6,179 nt of DNA from Desulfobacterales bacterium (GCA_029940345.1 JAOZRC010000341.1:1-6179); one strand, 5' to 3'; numbered from the stretch's first letter, positions 1 through 6,111 are shown. Notes: generated by a model from the letters alone, not told the origin. Numbers and translations: made by a program.

Positions 1-40
1 CTGTGTCCATTAACACCTGATTGTTATAGTCTTAGCTGGA

Positions 41-126
41 CGCTTATGCCTTTCAGGGCTGATAATGCTATAATTCCCAACCCAGGGCGATGCCCTGGGC
101 TTTAGTAATTCGCGCTTTCAGCGCTA
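41..126. repeat. Interspersed palindromic repeat (REP-like) with nested stem-loops
   Basis: Seen directly: a perfect 8-bp stem, CCCAGGGC at 81-88 and GCCCTGGG at 92-99, closed by the loop GAT; and a perfect 5-bp stem, GCGCT at 112-116 and AGCGC at 120-124, with loop TTC. The segments 48-60 (gcctttcagggct) and 112-125 (gcgctttcagcgct) are near-copies flanking the central hairpin, so the unit looks like two CTTTCAG hairpins around a CCCAGGGC hairpin. From memory, similar arrangements are scattered through many Gram-negative genomes as non-coding interspersed repeats; I could not check this. No T-tract follows either stem, so a simple intrinsic terminator is unlikely. The boundaries are approximate. 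Confidence 0.55.
66..74 (+). promoter_or_regulatory. Candidate extended -10 promoter for the LysM/TPR lipoprotein gene
   Basis: TGcTATAAT is a perfect extended -10 element (TG, one base, TATAAT). No good -35 hexamer lies 16-18 bases upstream (that region reads atgcct), as is usual for extended -10 promoters. Transcription would begin near 81, so the leader of about 90 bases would start with the 81-99 hairpin. The promoter lies inside the repeat, implying that the repeat may supply or have captured the promoter of the downstream gene. A fortuitous match in an AT-rich spot remains possible. Confidence 0.4.
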
Positions 127-158
127 ACCGCACAGGTAGAAAAATTGCAATTCATTTT

Positions 159-163
159 AAGGA
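159..163 (+). promoter_or_regulatory. Ribosome binding site fixing the start at 172
   Basis: AAGGA lies 8 bases before the ATG at 172. An in-frame TTG at 145 would add nine residues but has no SD and would bury the charged start of the signal peptide, so 172 is preferred. Confidence 0.75.
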
Positions 164-171
164 AACAAGCC

Positions 172-1701
172 ATGAAAAAAATGATCCGACTGATGAGTTT
201 TCTTTTTCTTTTACTTTTTATTAGCGGTTCAAGTGGCTGTCCTCCTTATAAACCCACCCCGCCACCGACGCCACCGCTGTTTTACCAGCACATGGGCAAA
301 GGAGAAAGCGCTGAAAATAAAAAAGACTTAGCCCTGGCTCTTGATTATTATAAACAGGCTTTGATAGTTGCTCCGAGACGAAGTGATCAACAGGTGAAAG
401 CCCATCAAAGGGTACTCAGAGTGGAAGGCAAAATGAATTTGGCAAAAAAACACTGCCAAGAATATAAAAAGTTAATACAAGAAGGAAAACCTTCAGAAGC
501 GAAAAAGGTGTTAGCCCAAGTGCATCATATTTGGCCGTTTTACCCTGGGTGTAATCGGCAACCTCTTCCCTCTCCGCAACTTCTTCAAATTCGGGATGTC
601 GGTCCGTATCGAATCCTGGATGAAACACCCGTCATTCATAAAATCAGACGTGGAGACATCATCTCCAAACTTTGCCAAAAATATTATGGACGAACGGGAA
701 ATTATAAACTGGTGCATATTGTAACGCATTACAACAAAATAGACTCTGAATCACTGCATAGAGGTCAGCAAATCAAATTTCCGTCGATTCAATTAAAAGA
801 GGACATATACAGGCCCAAAGGGTCGCGTACGCCAATGCCGACTCCGACGATCACGATTGCTCCTAAACCAACGCCAACGCCAGCCCCAACACCCGCACCC
901 CAACCGACCGTTACGCCGAGACCTGAACCGGTAAATTATTTCAACCAGGCGATCGAACTGTTCAGAAACGGGCGCTATGCTGATGCGGCCGTAGCGTTTA
1001 ACAATGTACCGGATACAAGCCCTGAAAAAGAAAATTCTTTGCGCTTGCTTTGTCAATGCCATTTCAGACTCGCTCAGATTTCAATGGAAAAGGCGCATTT
1101 CCATGAAGCGCGGGATACGTTTCACAAAGCACTCGAAATCTGCCAACGCCTTAAAGTATCTGATTTACCGTCCGAATGTGAACAGATTACAGATTTGGTC
1201 GAAAAATGCGACGCTCAGATAAAAACAAAGGCAATTGAAGCGCACTTTGACAATGGCAAACAATTATTGAATGCTGACCGCATCGACCCCGCCATCGTCG
1301 AATTTGAAAAGGTGCTTGCCCTAGAACCCCATCATAGTGACGCACTTGAATATCTCTATTTAACGCATTTCAGAAAGGCTGATCGTTTATGGAAAGGCAA
1401 AGCGTATCGGGAAGCGCTCAAAGAATTCATCACCGCTTTGGAATACAATCAAAAATGCGAGGAATGCCAGTTAAGCATCAACAGGATAAAGGGTGTTTTA
1501 TATCAGAAAGCCAAAGCACTTGAAAAGGAATTGCTTAAACCGAACGCACCGGCTATCAGGATATTTCAGGAGCAGATTGAATACTATACCATTATCAATC
1601 AAGTCGACCGAAATTATGAAGATGTGGCGGTTCTTCTCGAAAAGGCTCGAAAACGCAAAAAAGCAGTGGAGCAGATAAATAAACCCAAACAGGCTAAGTG
1701 A
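172..1701 (+). CDS. Secreted LysM-domain protein with TPR-like repeats, probable lipoprotein
   Basis: The product has 509 residues. A short basic start (MKKMIR) and a hydrophobic stretch at about 7-18 lead to Cys23 in SSGC, an imperfect lipobox because -3 is Ser rather than Leu. Export is well supported; lipid anchoring is likely, not certain. A Pro-rich segment (24-35) is followed by a TPR-like helical pair (about 36-115), then a LysM domain at about 155-205 (HKIRRGDIISKLCQKYYG, ending in RGQQIKFP). Residues 220-253 are a Thr/Pro-rich linker with TP and AP dipeptides. From 254 onward come several TPR-like units (for example about 254-290, 295-328, 355-390 and 400-430) and a Lys-rich end. LysM domains bind N-acetylglucosamine chains, so the family expectation is a periplasmic peptidoglycan-associated scaffold. 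No enzyme domain is visible and the partner is unknown. Its 3' end overlaps the convergent fdhD by 8 bp. Confidence 0.88.
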   Translation: MKKMIRLMSFLFLLLFISGSSGCPPYKPTPPPTPPLFYQHMGKGESAENKKDLALALDYYKQALIVAPRRSDQQVKAHQRVLRVEGKMNLAKKHCQEYKKLIQEGKPSEAKKVLAQVHHIWPFYPGCNRQPLPSPQLLQIRDVGPYRILDETPVIHKIRRGDIISKLCQKYYGRTGNYKLVHIVTHYNKIDSESLHRGQQIKFPSIQLKEDIYRPKGSRTPMPTPTITIAPKPTPTPAPTPAPQPTVTPRPEPVNYFNQAIELFRNGRYADAAVAFNNVPDTSPEKENSLRLLCQCHFRLAQISMEKAHFHEARDTFHKALEICQRLKVSDLPSECEQITDLVEKCDAQIKTKAIEAHFDNGKQLLNADRIDPAIVEFEKVLALEPHHSDALEYLYLTHFRKADRLWKGKAYREALKEFITALEYNQKCEECQLSINRIKGVLYQKAKALEKELLKPNAPAIRIFQEQIEYYTIINQVDRNYEDVAVLLEKARKRKKAVEQINKPKQAK

Positions 1702-2524
1702 CCAATTCTCTGGATTCATCGCAGTCCGGATTCAGCGGTGTCACTAAGCGGCGGCTGCCACAAAAAATATCCAGCCCGTTGCCCTTGGCCATGCATGCCA
1801 AGGTGATATTCAAACCTTCCGCCAGTTCAATCGCCAGCGAAGTCGGGCGCGATATGGAAAAAATAATCTGGATACGAGCCCTGGCGGCTTTTTGCACTAG
1901 TTCGTAGCTGACGCGGGAAGATAACACCAAAAGGATAGCCTCCGTTAAGCGCTTTTTCAAAAAGAGCTTACCAATGGCTTTATCTAGGGCGTTATGGCGT
2001 CCGACGTCCTCACCCGCGGCCAACATTTCAAAATCAGCATTAAACAGCAGGGCAGCGTGGGAAGACCGGGTTTTATGACGCAGGGGTTGATGTTGGGAAA
2101 GGTGTTCCAGGCATTGATAGGCATTGAGAATATCAAGGGTGTTTTCAGATGATAACGGCCGGATCATTTCATTGAGGTCATCCACAATTTCCTTACCGCA
2201 TACGCCGCAACTCGTTTGGCTGATAAAGGCGCGTCTTTCCAGCACATTGATAATCTGATGACGTCTGTCAGAACTCAACGTAACCGTTATGACATTGCTG
2301 TCAGATCCGTCGCATAGCGCAAGTTCATTGAAATCATCTGGCGTATCAACAATTCCTTCGGCCAGGCAAAAACCGGCGGCATGAGCGATTTCATCTCCTG
2401 GCGTACGCATGACCATCGAATACGGTTTGCCCTGAACGCGGATAGACAGCGGTTCTTCGGACAGGATGATATCATCAGAACCGGTTTGGTCCTGTTTATC
2501 CCAATGGATTAATTTACGATTCAT
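1694..2524 (-). CDS. fdhD: Formate dehydrogenase accessory sulfurtransferase FdhD
   Basis: The product has 276 residues counted from the ATG, matching the usual family length (about 260-280). FdhD takes sulfur from the cysteine desulfurase IscS and passes it to the Mo/W bis-MGD cofactor of formate dehydrogenases, acting in the cytoplasm. Diagnostic features seen: TSCGVCG with the sulfur-carrying pair Cys106 and Cys109; AAGEDVGRHNALDKAIG at 169-185; and the S-S-R-V-S-x-E-L-V-Q-K-A block from about 202. The N-terminal EEPLSIRVQG and PGDE-HAAGF stretches also match. It follows the LysR gene by 33 bp, so the two are probably one transcript. No formate dehydrogenase gene lies in the window, so its client must be encoded elsewhere. 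The start is uncertain: the strong SD is 22 bases from this ATG (see the RBS entry). It ends inside the convergent lipoprotein gene with no room for a terminator. Confidence 0.95.
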   Translation of the reverse strand: MNRKLIHWDKQDQTGSDDIILSEEPLSIRVQGKPYSMVMRTPGDEIAHAAGFCLAEGIVDTPDDFNELALCDGSDSNVITVTLSSDRRHQIINVLERRAFISQTSCGVCGKEIVDDLNEMIRPLSSENTLDILNAYQCLEHLSQHQPLRHKTRSSHAALLFNADFEMLAAGEDVGRHNALDKAIGKLFLKKRLTEAILLVLSSRVSYELVQKAARARIQIIFSISRPTSLAIELAEGLNITLACMAKGNGLDIFCGSRRLVTPLNPDCDESRELVT

Positions 2525-2546
2525 ATAAGCGCTTGAAATCGGAATT

Positions 2547-2553
2547 ACCTCCC
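2547..2553 (-). promoter_or_regulatory. SD-like GGGAGGT before fdhD, badly spaced for its ATG
   Basis: On the minus strand GGGAGGT (with a further AA) lies between the LysR stop codon and fdhD. It is 22 bases from the ATG at 2524, too far for ordinary initiation. The in-frame codon ATT at 2539-2537 lies 7 bases after the motif, which is ideal spacing, and would add five residues (M-S-S-A-Y) before the ATG. No ATG, GTG or TTG exists in frame between the preceding TAG (2560-2558) and 2524. Either a rare ATT start is used, or the ATG is reached by coupling or looping. Confidence 0.5.
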
Positions 2554-2557
2554 TGCC

Positions 2558-3514
2558 CTAATAAGAAATGCTTTGTATATAAGACTCTGCCCATTTAAAT
2601 GCAATTTCGATAAATGATCCCAGCGATGGTGTTATTATTCTGTCTTTGGGACGAATCATATAAAATTTATGTGTAATATTCTGGTTAGCAAGGGGGATTG
2701 CCACCAATTTCCTGTTACGGATTTCATTACTGACAATTTTGTTGCATATTACCGCAATACCGGCGTTATCCTTCACCGCCTGTTTAATCGCTTCATAATT
2801 GGAGAATTCAAGATGCTTAAAAAGCAGAATGCTTTTATCCTGAACAAATTTTTCAATAGCACGATGCTGAATCGGGTCGTTTTCATGCATCACTAAGAAT
2901 TGCCCCTCTAAATTCAAAGGCTTGATTTGCGGCAAGGCTTTTAAAGGATGGGTGGGAGAAACAATAACGACGAGTTTATCTTCAATCAATTCACGGATCT
3001 GCAAATTTTCATTTTCAACATATTCGGGAATAAAACCGAGATCGTTATTTTGTTGAACTGTATTGTTCACCAACGCTTTTAAAGGTAAAATTTTCATTTT
3101 GATCCGAATTTGGGGATTAAGCTGTTTAAACGCATTAATAATGGTAGGTAGATAATAAGCACCAAACGTTTCAGTGGCATGAATACGGATCAGACTTTCA
3201 ACTTTTTGTTCATTTTGAATTGAGGGAGAAACCGATTTTTGTGGCTGAGACGCTTGCTTAAAGCCACGAATCCGATTCTCTGCCTGCTTTTCCAGGTTGA
3301 ATATCTCCTGCGCAATAACATACAACATGTGGCCGGCATCTGTTAAGACCAAATTGCCCTGAACAAAATCAAAAAAATTAACGCCATAATCCTCTTGAAG
3401 CTGTTTAATGTTCTGAGCAACCGCTTTAGGCGGAATGCCGAGATTCGCGGCAGCTTCATTCAAATCGGTATATTTGGCTGTTATATAAAAACTTCTCAGT
3501 CTGTTGAATTCCAC
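2558..3514 (-). CDS. LysR-type transcriptional regulator
   Basis: The product has 318 residues, a typical length for LysR-type regulators. Residues 1-61 form the winged helix-turn-helix: FNRLRSFYITAKYTDLNEAA, the recognition helix around 28-40 (PPKAVAQNIKQLQ), and the wing ending in LVLTDAG (55-61), matching the family pattern LTxAG. A helix (about 62-88) is followed by a linker rich in Ser, Gln and Pro (88-104). The effector-binding domain begins near 108 (LIRIHATETFGAYYLPTII) and runs to the end. The start is a GTG at 3514; no clear SD is visible, but the N-terminus fits the family exactly there. It lies just upstream of fdhD in the same direction and divergent from the crotonase gene, the classical arrangement for a LysR regulator that controls its neighbours. 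The effector cannot be inferred; a link to formate or molybdenum metabolism is suggested only by fdhD. Confidence 0.93.
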   Translation of the reverse strand: MEFNRLRSFYITAKYTDLNEAAANLGIPPKAVAQNIKQLQEDYGVNFFDFVQGNLVLTDAGHMLYVIAQEIFNLEKQAENRIRGFKQASQPQKSVSPSIQNEQKVESLIRIHATETFGAYYLPTIINAFKQLNPQIRIKMKILPLKALVNNTVQQNNDLGFIPEYVENENLQIRELIEDKLVVIVSPTHPLKALPQIKPLNLEGQFLVMHENDPIQHRAIEKFVQDKSILLFKHLEFSNYEAIKQAVKDNAGIAVICNKIVSNEIRNRKLVAIPLANQNITHKFYMIRPKDRIITPSLGSFIEIAFKWAESYIQSISY

Positions 3515-3528
3515 TTTATAATTTTACA

Positions 3529-3538
3529 CATTTAAATG
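3529..3538. promoter_or_regulatory. Palindrome CATTTAAATG at the LysR gene start
   Basis: This perfect 10-bp palindrome sits 15 bases upstream of the regulator's GTG and overlaps the start point expected from the candidate promoter at 3539-3567. That is a suitable place for an autoregulatory operator. A 10-bp AT-rich palindrome can arise by chance. Confidence 0.3.
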
Positions 3539-3567
3539 ATTAACATTCTTGTGGGCCCTAAAGACAA
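3539..3567 (-). promoter_or_regulatory. Candidate promoter for the LysR-fdhD operon
   Basis: On the minus strand TTGTCT (3567-3562) and GTTAAT (3544-3539) are separated by 17 bases, each matching four of six sigma-70 consensus positions. Transcription would begin about 18 bases before the GTG, leaving a short leader without an obvious SD. Confidence 0.3.
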
Positions 3568-3662
3568 CGCTCATCTCTGCAAAGGGTTTCAGGCGTCCAC
3601 TGTCCGTATCCAAGTTATTAGCGGAAGTTAAGTTCTTTTGTCAAGGTCAATGCGCTTTAGGA

Positions 3663-3692
3663 TTGCAAAATAACATTACCATATTGTATAGT
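3663..3692 (+). promoter_or_regulatory. Candidate promoter for the crotonase gene
   Basis: TTGCAA (3663-3668) and TATAGT (3687-3692) are separated by 18 bases; they match four and five of six sigma-70 consensus positions. The predicted start near 3699 leaves a leader of about 58 bases before the ATG at 3757. The inverted repeat at 3670-3711 lies across this promoter. Confidence 0.4.
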
Positions 3693-3711
3693 CACTTCAA
3701 AAAGATGTTAT
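3670..3711. promoter_or_regulatory. Spaced inverted repeat ATAACAT...ATGTTAT, possible regulator site
   Basis: ATAACAT (3670-3676) and ATGTTAT (3705-3711) are perfect 7-bp inverted arms with 28 bases between them, bracketing the candidate -10 region. TAACATT also occurs at 3541-3547, at the LysR gene's candidate -10. LysR proteins bind as tetramers to two dyad sites, so a shared element at both promoters would fit. The arms are short and AT-rich, so this is a suggestion only. Confidence 0.3.
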
Positions 3712-3741
3712 GACAATGTTTATTCATATTGACCCGGTAAT

Positions 3742-3747
3742 AAGGAG
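3742..3747 (+). promoter_or_regulatory. Ribosome binding site choosing ATG 3757 over GTG 3751
   Basis: AAGGAG lies 9 bases before ATG 3757 but only 3 bases before the in-frame GTG 3751, so the ATG is the likely start. Confidence 0.75.
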
Positions 3748-3756
3748 AAAGTGAAA

Positions 3757-4533
3757 ATGACATATCGTGAAATTCTTTTCACAGTCAAGGCGCCTATCGC
3801 ATTTTTAACGTTAAATAACCCCAAGAAGATTAATGCGTTATCTAAAATAATGATTGCAGAAATGATTGATGCATTAACCGGCGTTGCCACGGATGAAACC
3901 GTAAAAATAATTATAATCCGAGCGGCCGGCAAACACTTTTGCGCAGGACATTTTCTGGGTGAAATGGTAGATGAAGATGCCAGGGAGTATAAATCTATCT
4001 ACGATCAATGCTCCCGGCTAATGCATCAGATTCATGAAACCCCGCAGCCGGTCATTGCCCAGGTGCAAGGGATTGCCACCGCCGCAGGATGCCAGTTGGT
4101 TGCCTGGTGTGATTTGGCAGTAGCTGCCGAAAATGCCCAGTTTGCAACTCCGGGTGTGAAAATCGGTCTTTTTTGTACAACGCCAATGGTGGCGCTCAGC
4201 CGTGCTATCGGCCGTAAAGCGGCGATGGAAATGCTGTTAACCGGTCGTTATGTACCGGCCGAAGAAGCCAAAACGCTGGGTTTGATTAACCGCGTAACAC
4301 CCCTTGATAAACTGGCGCTGGAAACCGAAAGCATGGCGATTAAGATTGCCGAAGCCAGCCGTTTTGTTTTAGGCATCGGCAAACAAGCGTTTTATGCTCA
4401 AATTGATATGACGGATGAAAATGCGATGCAGTATGCTAAAAATACGATGGCTTTTAACAGTCTGGCAAAAGATGCTCAGATCGGAATCAAAGCCTTTTTG
4501 GACAAAAAAGTTCCGAAGTGGGAAAATCGTTAA
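3757..4533 (+). CDS. Enoyl-CoA hydratase/isomerase-family (crotonase fold) protein, ECHDC3-like
   Basis: The product has 258 residues, the usual length of a stand-alone crotonase. Seen: LTLNNPKKINALS (17-29), the CoA/oxyanion-hole segment FCAGHFLGEM (61-70), and VIAQVQGIATAAGCQLVAWC (99-118), with Ala110 and Gly111 at the second oxyanion-hole strand. Later come QFATPGVKIGLFCTTP (128-143) and the helix MEMLLTGRYVPAEEAKTLGL. The two catalytic glutamates of classical enoyl-CoA hydratase (Glu144 and Glu164 in the rat enzyme) align with Gln113 and Gly133, so ordinary hydration is doubtful. From memory the pattern ATAAGCQLVA, ATPGV, GLFCTTP is typical of the ECHDC3-like subgroup, whose chemistry is poorly defined. 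A role on an acyl-CoA thioester in the cytoplasm is the family expectation. It is divergent from the LysR gene, has its own SD, and no acyl-CoA partner genes lie in the window. Confidence 0.9.
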   Translation: MTYREILFTVKAPIAFLTLNNPKKINALSKIMIAEMIDALTGVATDETVKIIIIRAAGKHFCAGHFLGEMVDEDAREYKSIYDQCSRLMHQIHETPQPVIAQVQGIATAAGCQLVAWCDLAVAAENAQFATPGVKIGLFCTTPMVALSRAIGRKAAMEMLLTGRYVPAEEAKTLGLINRVTPLDKLALETESMAIKIAEASRFVLGIGKQAFYAQIDMTDENAMQYAKNTMAFNSLAKDAQIGIKAFLDKKVPKWENR

Positions 4534-4671
4534 GCGTGCAACGTTTGGGGTGTGAAGTTTGAAGGTATTCCATAACATTCTGAAATCATTAAAACTGATA
4601 AATTGTGGCGATGTGGCACCGCAGGTTCAAGCTCGTTTTCCGCTATTCTGGAAAAACCAAAACAGATCAGC

Positions 4672-5574
4672 CTATTTGGGTAAAACGGCTAAAAATTGCT
4701 CTGTTGCGGTGGCGTCAGGAATTCCCTTGCGCGCGCCCATTTTGGTGCAGCAGAGGGCGGCCACAGCGCTGGCGTAATGCAAAAGCCAGTTCCACGGCAT
4801 CTTCAATGAAATCCCACGAGCAAAGGCGCCGTGAAAGGCATCGCCGGCACCGGTGGTGTCAACCGCCTCTATTTGAAAGGCCGGCATACGCCCCCTGCCC
4901 TGCCCATTCTGCCAGATCAATCCTTGTGCGCCAAGCGTTACGACGACATTGGGGGTATGACGACTGAGCGTTCTCACCGCCCGGTCTGCATCCGCAATTA
5001 ATGTGTAATCATGAGCGAATTTTTCTGAAGCAACCAAATAATCCACCTTGTCGATCAGGCCTGTGGTTCCCTTATGCACAGAACCGGCATCCAGAATCGT
5101 CAGGATATGTTTTTCACGAGCCCATTGCGCCAGTTCAAAGGATACCTCCGCTAAATGGCCGTCGAATAATATTACGGAAGGATGACATTTTGAAAAATCA
5201 AAGGCATCCGGTTGAGGGTCAGGCGTCGTGCCTTTGTAATTGACCAATGCACGCTGACCACCGGGTTGCGCCCATACCGTCGAAAGCGGCGTCGGGTCGG
5301 TGCCTCGGATCACCCACCGAGTGATAACACCGGCTTTGACCAGTTCATTAAAGTGCAATTCACCAAAAATGTCGTTACCCAGGTAAGCGGCCAAAGCGGT
5401 CTTTGATCCCAACATAGATGCCGTGACCGCCGCATTGGCCGCCGGACCGCCACCGCATGTGATGAAATCGGAAGCGGTTGCCTTCTCATCCGAACCGATA
5501 GGATGATCAACCGCAAAGGTTAAATCGTAACAGGCATGTCCTACACAGAGAATATCCATCAGGTAAGCTTTCAT
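4672..5574 (-). CDS. PfkB/ribokinase-family sugar kinase
   Basis: The product has 300 residues from ATG 5574, normal for the family. These kinases move the ATP gamma-phosphate to a sugar or nucleoside hydroxyl in the cytoplasm. Seen: start strand DILCVGHACYDL (7-18), PfkB motif 1 around GGGPAANAAV (41-50), GNDIFG (66-71), VTLGAQGLIW, and motif 2 DTTGAGDAFHGAF from 239, with Asp245 as catalytic base and GAG as anion hole. The tail CCTKMGARKGIPD resembles, from memory, the tail of sulfofructose kinase YihV, but the middle region does not obviously match and I do not assign a substrate. The start is uncertain: TTG 5592, ATG 5574 and ATG 5559 are all possible, none with a good SD; the family N-terminus fits 5559 or 5574. 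It is convergent with the crotonase gene, with 138 bp between and no terminator seen. A short ORF ends in the same frame just upstream. Base composition looks more GC-rich than the LysR and crotonase genes. Confidence 0.92.
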   Translation of the reverse strand: MKAYLMDILCVGHACYDLTFAVDHPIGSDEKATASDFITCGGGPAANAAVTASMLGSKTALAAYLGNDIFGELHFNELVKAGVITRWVIRGTDPTPLSTVWAQPGGQRALVNYKGTTPDPQPDAFDFSKCHPSVILFDGHLAEVSFELAQWAREKHILTILDAGSVHKGTTGLIDKVDYLVASEKFAHDYTLIADADRAVRTLSRHTPNVVVTLGAQGLIWQNGQGRGRMPAFQIEAVDTTGAGDAFHGAFARGISLKMPWNWLLHYASAVAALCCTKMGARKGIPDATATEQFLAVLPK

Positions 5575-5595
5575 TTTTACGACTTTTATCAATGG

Positions 5596-5772
5596 CTAAC
5601 TATCGAACACTCCGACCCGAAAAACTGTAATGTAGTTGGTGCAAAACGAATCTTTCCCTGCCAGTGCCTCGACCCCTGCTTCGGCCTGGTCTCTGGCCAT
5701 CTTCTCAATGGCCGCCTCATCCCCGGTTAAGCTGAAGCCCCGAAGGAAAAATAGGAGGATGAACCATTGCAT
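5596..5772 (-). pseudogene. Short protein-like ORF upstream of the kinase, probable 3' remnant of a truncated gene
   Basis: A 58-codon frame runs from ATG 5772 to TAG 5596-5598. After a hydrophobic start (MQWFILLFFL) the frame reads LTGDEAAIEKMARDQ, then AEAGVEALAGKDSFCTNYIT and VFRVGVFDS. This is an amphipathic, Ala/Glu-rich composition with GC-rich codons like the kinase, hence likely once coding. I do not recognise the family. No SD precedes the ATG, and its first codons overlap the start of the IS200 remnant, so the hydrophobic start may be foreign DNA and the rest the C-terminus of a gene cut off there. The stop is 21 bases from kinase ATG 5574 and in the same frame, as in an operon. It could instead be an intact small protein. 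Confidence 0.45.
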
Positions 5773-6003
5773 AAATTGGTCAAATTTATCACATGTAAGC
5801 TGCGATTGTAAATATCATATCGTGATTATACTGAAATCTCGTTAAAAAAGTTGTACGGAAAGTTTGGGCGGCGTGTTGTAGAAATCCTGCATGAACTGAG
5901 TCGTCAGAAAGGAATCGAAATTTTGGAATGATATCTGATTCCCGATCACATTCATGTGTGTTTACGGGTTCCTCCTAAATACAGCATTGACAAACCTAAT
6001 TAA
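5759..6003 (+). pseudogene. Decayed IS200-type TnpA (HUH/Y1) transposase
   Basis: An ATG at 5759, immediately preceded by AGGAGG (5753-5758), opens MNHCINWSNLSHVSCDCKYH, then IVIILKSR, ending at TAA 5843. This matches the IS200 TnpA start (LSH...W-x-CKYHIV...KYR). The reading continues one frame away from 5848 with KLYGKFGRRVVEILHELSRQ, KGIEILE, a TGA stop at 5929-5931 where family members have Gly, then YLIPDHIHVCLRVPPKYSID and a stop at 6001. His-Ile-His at 5947-5955 is the HUH metal-binding motif. The frameshift lies in the A-run at 5844-5849. The C-terminal half with the catalytic tyrosine is absent: about 80 of the usual 130-150 residues remain. The element is dead in cis. No tnpB or clear IS ends are seen. 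Confidence 0.85.
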
Positions 6004-6095
6004 ACATCACACCATTCAAAGTGGTTGATTTTTTGGAATTCTTCATATAATGCCAAAATTAGCTTACACTTTTCCATTTCGTCGGCTACCCACAT
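6000..6095 (-). pseudogene. Short protein-like tail, possible remnant of a minus-strand gene
   Basis: From ATG 6095 the minus strand reads MWVADEMEKCKLILALYEEF, then QKINHFEWCDV and TAA (6002-6000), 31 residues. The frame stays open upstream (RLSRL, then into the hairpin repeat at 6112). The helical charged/hydrophobic pattern looks protein-like, but the length is too short to be sure. It overlaps the last bases of the IS200 remnant. It may be the C-terminus of a gene disrupted by the repeat, part of a repeat family, or chance. I do not recognise it. Confidence 0.25.
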
Positions 6096-6111
6096 AAGGC
6101 GGGACAGACGT

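Noticed and set aside
81..99. Intrinsic terminator
   Set aside because: The stem is strong, but the bases after it (ctttagtaatt) hold no T-run, and it lies in the leader of the downstream gene.
793..1062. 89-codon minus-strand frame within the lipoprotein gene
   Set aside because: Its Trp/Arg/Gly-rich sequence is simply the complement of the Thr/Pro linker codons.
4534..4671. Terminator or small gene between the convergent crotonase and kinase genes
   Set aside because: No stable stem with T-run and no protein-like frame is visible in these 138 bases.
4605..4967. 120-codon plus-strand frame opposite the kinase 3' end
   Set aside because: Arg/His-rich antisense shadow of the GC-rich kinase gene, with no SD or recognisable motif.
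4672..5592. Assignment of the kinase as sulfofructose kinase (YihV)
   Set aside because: Only the tail and general PfkB motifs look similar from memory; no other sulfoglycolysis genes are in the window, and I cannot confirm the sulfonate-binding residues.
5596..5598. TAG read-through (pyrrolysine) joining the upstream short ORF to the kinase
   Set aside because: The same frame is shared, but the kinase has its own family-like N-terminus right after, so an ordinary gene boundary is simpler.
5929..5931. TGA in the transposase as selenocysteine or recoding
   Set aside because: Family members have Gly there (GGA to TGA is one change), and the gene is also frameshifted and truncated.
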